A DNA stretch of 64,000 nt from Tenrec ecaudatus (taxonomy: Eukaryota > Chordata > Mammalia > Afrosoricida > Tenrecidae), in the NCBI RefSeq assembly GCF_050624435.1, contig NC_134538.1:129438937-129502936 (forward strand), written 5' to 3'. Positions 60,985 to 64,000 of the stretch are shown one piece after another. Position 1 is the first letter of the stretch. Every line of letters begins with the position of its first letter. The translations under genes were made by a program, and so were the position numbers. A model generated the notes under the pieces. It saw only the letters and a program-made list of their open reading frames with translations. It was not told the DNA's origin and made no database searches.

Positions 60985-61069
60985 CTCAGAGAAAACTTTT
61001 ATTGATTTAATTATCTTTTAAAATATAATAAAGTAACTGATGTAAATTTTTTGCATATATCAATGCCTT

Positions 61070-63335
61070 TAAAAATATACTTTTATTAGGAGCTCTTACA
61101 TCTCATCAAAATCCATACATTCCTCCAACGTGTCAAGCACATTTGCGCATATGCCACTATCATCATTTTCAAAGCATTACCTTTCCTTGTAAGCCCCTGG
61201 TATCAGCTCCCCATTTCTTCCCCCTCCTTCCCCCACTCTTCCTCACAAACCCTTGATGAGTTATAGATTATTTTTTTCCGTATCTTAGATCATCCTTTGT
61301 AACCTCTCACCCACTTTTCAATTGTCTCACTGGGAGGGGTTTCTAGGCTGATCCTTGTGATCAATTCTCCTTTCTCTTCCCAGCCTCCTCTAATCCTCCA
61401 GTTACCTCTACTCTCCTTGTTGGCCCTGGGGGTTTATCTATCCTGTATTACCTGTGTTGCAAGCTCTTCTCTGTAGTAGTGTACATGCTCTGGTCTAATC
61501 CAATTTGTAAGGCAAATTGAGGTCATGCTAGTGGGGTGAAGGAAGCACCAAAGAGCTAGAGGAAAGTTTTGTGTTTCATCAGTGATATACTGCACCCTGA
61601 CTGGCTCATCTCTTCCCTGTGACCCCTCTGTGATGGGATGTCCAATTATCTACAGATGGGCATTAGGTCTCCAATCCATGCCCCCTCCCCCACCATGCCC
61701 CATTAACGTTGTGTTTGGTTTTATTCTGGATCCTGCATGCTTAATATCTGACCCCATTGACACTTCATTATCACATAGGCTGCTGTGCTTTTTCCATGTT
61801 GGCTTTGTTGCTTCTCAGCTAGATGGCTGTTTGTTTATCTTCAAGCCTTTAAGAGCCCAGACACTACATTTTGTGATAGCTGGTCACTATCAGCTTTATT
61901 CACCACATTTGTTATGCACCCATTTTGTCATCAGCGATCATGTCGGGAAGGTGAACATCACAGAGTGCTGGATTGTTAGAACAGTGTTCTTGTGCTAAGG
62001 GAATACTTGAGTTGAAGCCCAATGTCCATCGGTAACCTTAATTCTTAACATATAAATATGAGTTAATAGTTCTATTCCCCTACCATTGTATATATATATA
62101 TATATATATTTACATATGTACATGCAAGCTACTATATACATACAACCCTGGGTTGATGTCCAGCAACTATGGCAAGAGCCAAACACAATCCAGGGATACA
62201 TATGGCAGCCAACTAAATAAGAGGGGGAAATAAAGAGAAATTTAAAAAAATACATGGGTGGGGGGGAGCAGGGCACTAATCCACCCAAGGGGAGGGTATT
62301 GTTTATATATCCACAGGAGAAAGAGAGACCAGGCTTCAACCCGATGTGCCAAGATGTGAATACAACATAACAGCATGTAACAGGGAACTAATAGAGAGGT
62401 CTGCGGGGCTGGCCCCAATCTTGACTATGTGGACACACCCACAGAGGATGTGCTTTGTAGGACAGCACTAGTGGTACAGCTAGGGTAGAGGGGTGCTTCA
62501 GATTAGAGCATATGGGAGAAATGCAAAGTATGGAAAGGGAGGAGAGGACATCCTGGCCCATTAAACCCCAATGTTCCTGCTCAGAGCAGACAAGGTACGG
62601 GGTTGACGGCAGAGCTGGCCCCATCCTTGGACTCGGCACCCCTCACTGAACCATGACGCTGTGGGGTCAACACTGGAGACAGCGCGGGAATAGTGCACTG
62701 TCTGACCCCATCATGCTGGGGCAAGGCAGTGAGGGTACACAGCAGAGCAACAGGGGGAGCAGACTGATGAACCCCCAGAAAATATCAAAAACAGACTTTG
62801 GAGGCAGAGTGTGGAACCCCATCAGACTCAACTGGAAAACACTCATAAAGACCAACAAACAGATCTTGAACTATTTAGAGACTTGTCCATTTTTGTCAGT
62901 GGCTTTCGTTTTGTCAATGTTATTTTGTTCTTGTGTTTTGCTGTTTTTACTGTTTTATTGTTTTAAAATTTCTTTGTTGTTGTATTTGGCTCTGCCTGAT
63001 TTTTGCACTTATTAATGTATCCATATGCCCATCTAGATAAGATAGGCAGGATAAATAATTTGGAGATGAAAAGAATGGGACCAATGATTCTGGGAGGAAT
63101 ACGGGAGAAGGAGAAGTGGGAAAAAGGAAGAAGGGGAGTGGAGGACCAACCCAGGGACACGGGAACAACAAGTGAACAAATATCAATGGAAGGAAGGTAA
63201 TAGGATGGCTAGTTGGGCTCAGTCAAGGGCAATGTAGCAGTGCGGAATTACTAAACCTGAATGAAAGCTGAACATGATGGTGGGACAAGAGGGAAGTAAA
63301 AAGGAAAAAGAGGAAAGAACCTGGAGACTAAGGAC
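61070..63335 (-). mobile_element. Family X with 5' inversion (twin priming)
   Basis: 61070-62125 is antisense 3' part, from ttttattaggagctcttaca to the tacatatgtacatgcaagct region. 62135-63335 is the more 5' part in the opposite (forward) orientation, from about gttgatgtccagcaactatg to gagactaaggacatcagtac. By comparison with the copy at 59018, the two parts meet at nearly adjacent points of the element. Forward frames in it, such as 62653-63015, lack motifs. Target duplication not found. Confidence 0.8.
62090..62110. repeat. Short (TA)n run in family X
   Basis: About ten TA units within the element's A/T-rich segment. Confidence 0.9.
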
Positions 63336-63524
63336 ATCAGTACATTTTTATCTGGACATTTATAAATCATTGGCACAAGATTAACAAAGGGAAATCTTAT
63401 TAGTAATTAACAAAATTTCTTTAAAAATGCTTTTTACAAAGCTGTGGAATGGCTAATGAAAGCTTCTTGGTAAGCCTGTGGTGTTGATTCCATTCTGTGA
63501 TTCTGTTTTTGCAAAGACTTTAAC

Positions 63525-64000
63525 TCATTTTCTCCCATCAGCAGCCTGCACTTTGGCTTCTTGAGCCGATTGGCTGTCTGGATGACCTTGGTGACACAGC
63601 TTCACCAGACTGGCAGCGTCATTGACTAAATCTCTCTGAATTCGGTCAACCAGCCGGCCATCCATCATTTTCTTATTTACAAAATACCAAGCCATCCCAC
63701 TGAAGTGTCTTGTTGAACATAAAAGTTCATATTTTCCATTTTTATCCATATCACCACAGATCTGATGATGAACCCTGATACACTTAGCAGAATCTGGCTC
63801 AAACAGGGCAGTGGAAGGATTGAGGACATAAGCACGCCGGCTCTGGTCGTACATGGTCTTAAAATGTTCTTCCTTGGAAATGATTGGTGTAAAAATTCTA
63901 TGACCTTCTTTTGGAAAATAAATTGGGATCATCGATGCTGCTATTCCCAAGAAACTTTGCATAGGTTGTCACTTGGTTCTCTGAGGACAGCAAAATGCTC
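63525..64000 (-). pseudogene. Protein-coding remnant at the window edge, unrecognised
   Basis: A reverse-strand frame of 145 codons (63525-63962) with well-balanced composition, conserved-looking aromatic and Cys/His residues ([40 protein letters not shown]) and a stop at 63525. The Met at 63962 is probably not a true start: upstream, the same frame meets a TGA within four codons, but the neighbouring frame reads a plausible [14 protein letters not shown] and continues off the window. This suggests one indel near 63905. Retrocopy, decayed exon or assembly error are all possible. I cannot name the family. Confidence 0.5.

Overview
The window looks like an AT-rich, gene-poor stretch of nuclear DNA from an afrotherian mammal (elephant, hyrax, aardvark, tenrec, golden mole or elephant-shrew group). 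Three things point there: at least fifteen copies of a tRNA-derived SINE with the AfroSINE layout (tRNA-like head, central agaaag block, tail reading like ctatgagtcrgaatyrac and ggcagtgag); many pieces of the BovB-like RTE LINE whose 3' tail resembles the AfroSINE tail; and the absence of Alu, B1/B2, Bov-tA or carnivore SINEs. The species cannot be fixed by eye. Family names come from remembered consensus features, not from a database search.

No intact gene is visible. The only strong protein-coding signal is at the right edge: a reverse-strand frame at 63525-63962 that continues past the window end after one apparent frameshift, so it is a retrocopy or a decayed exon of a protein I do not recognise. 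Two or three other short frames are weak candidates. Most other ORFs run through retroelement sequence.

Layout. 1-5 kb: SINEs, an L1 ORF2 remnant, and the first copies of a LINE-mobilised non-coding family, called family X here (sense 3' end close to gagcccctaataaaatgat plus an A-rich tail). 5-10.4 kb: a retroviral LTR (5227-5845), two tandem family X tails, a collapsed provirus (8138-9455) and an LTR-like block. 10.4-18.3 kb: mostly unrecognised, with a polypyrimidine tract and two RTE pieces, one 5'-inverted. 18.5-30.1 kb: RTE territory, including family X inside an RTE and a near full-length RTE inserted into an opposite-strand RTE. 32.5-45.6 kb: SINEs, three long family X copies, a complete hAT MITE, an LTR and an antisense L1 carrying a family X insertion. 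47.6-56.6 kb: SINE, RTE and family X pieces, an L1 3' end and two mariner relics that share one internal deletion. 57-63.3 kb: one SINE and two long family X copies, one with a twin-priming inversion.

The elements give a relative history. Family X copies sit inside L1, RTE and SINE copies, several with target-site duplications that can be read directly, so family X was active after those copies inserted. Family X makes up roughly 12 kb and RTE roughly 9 kb of the window by my estimate. The rest is AT-rich sequence in which I see nothing specific. I found no CRISPR array, operon, RNA gene or novel defence-type system. The most novel item is family X itself.
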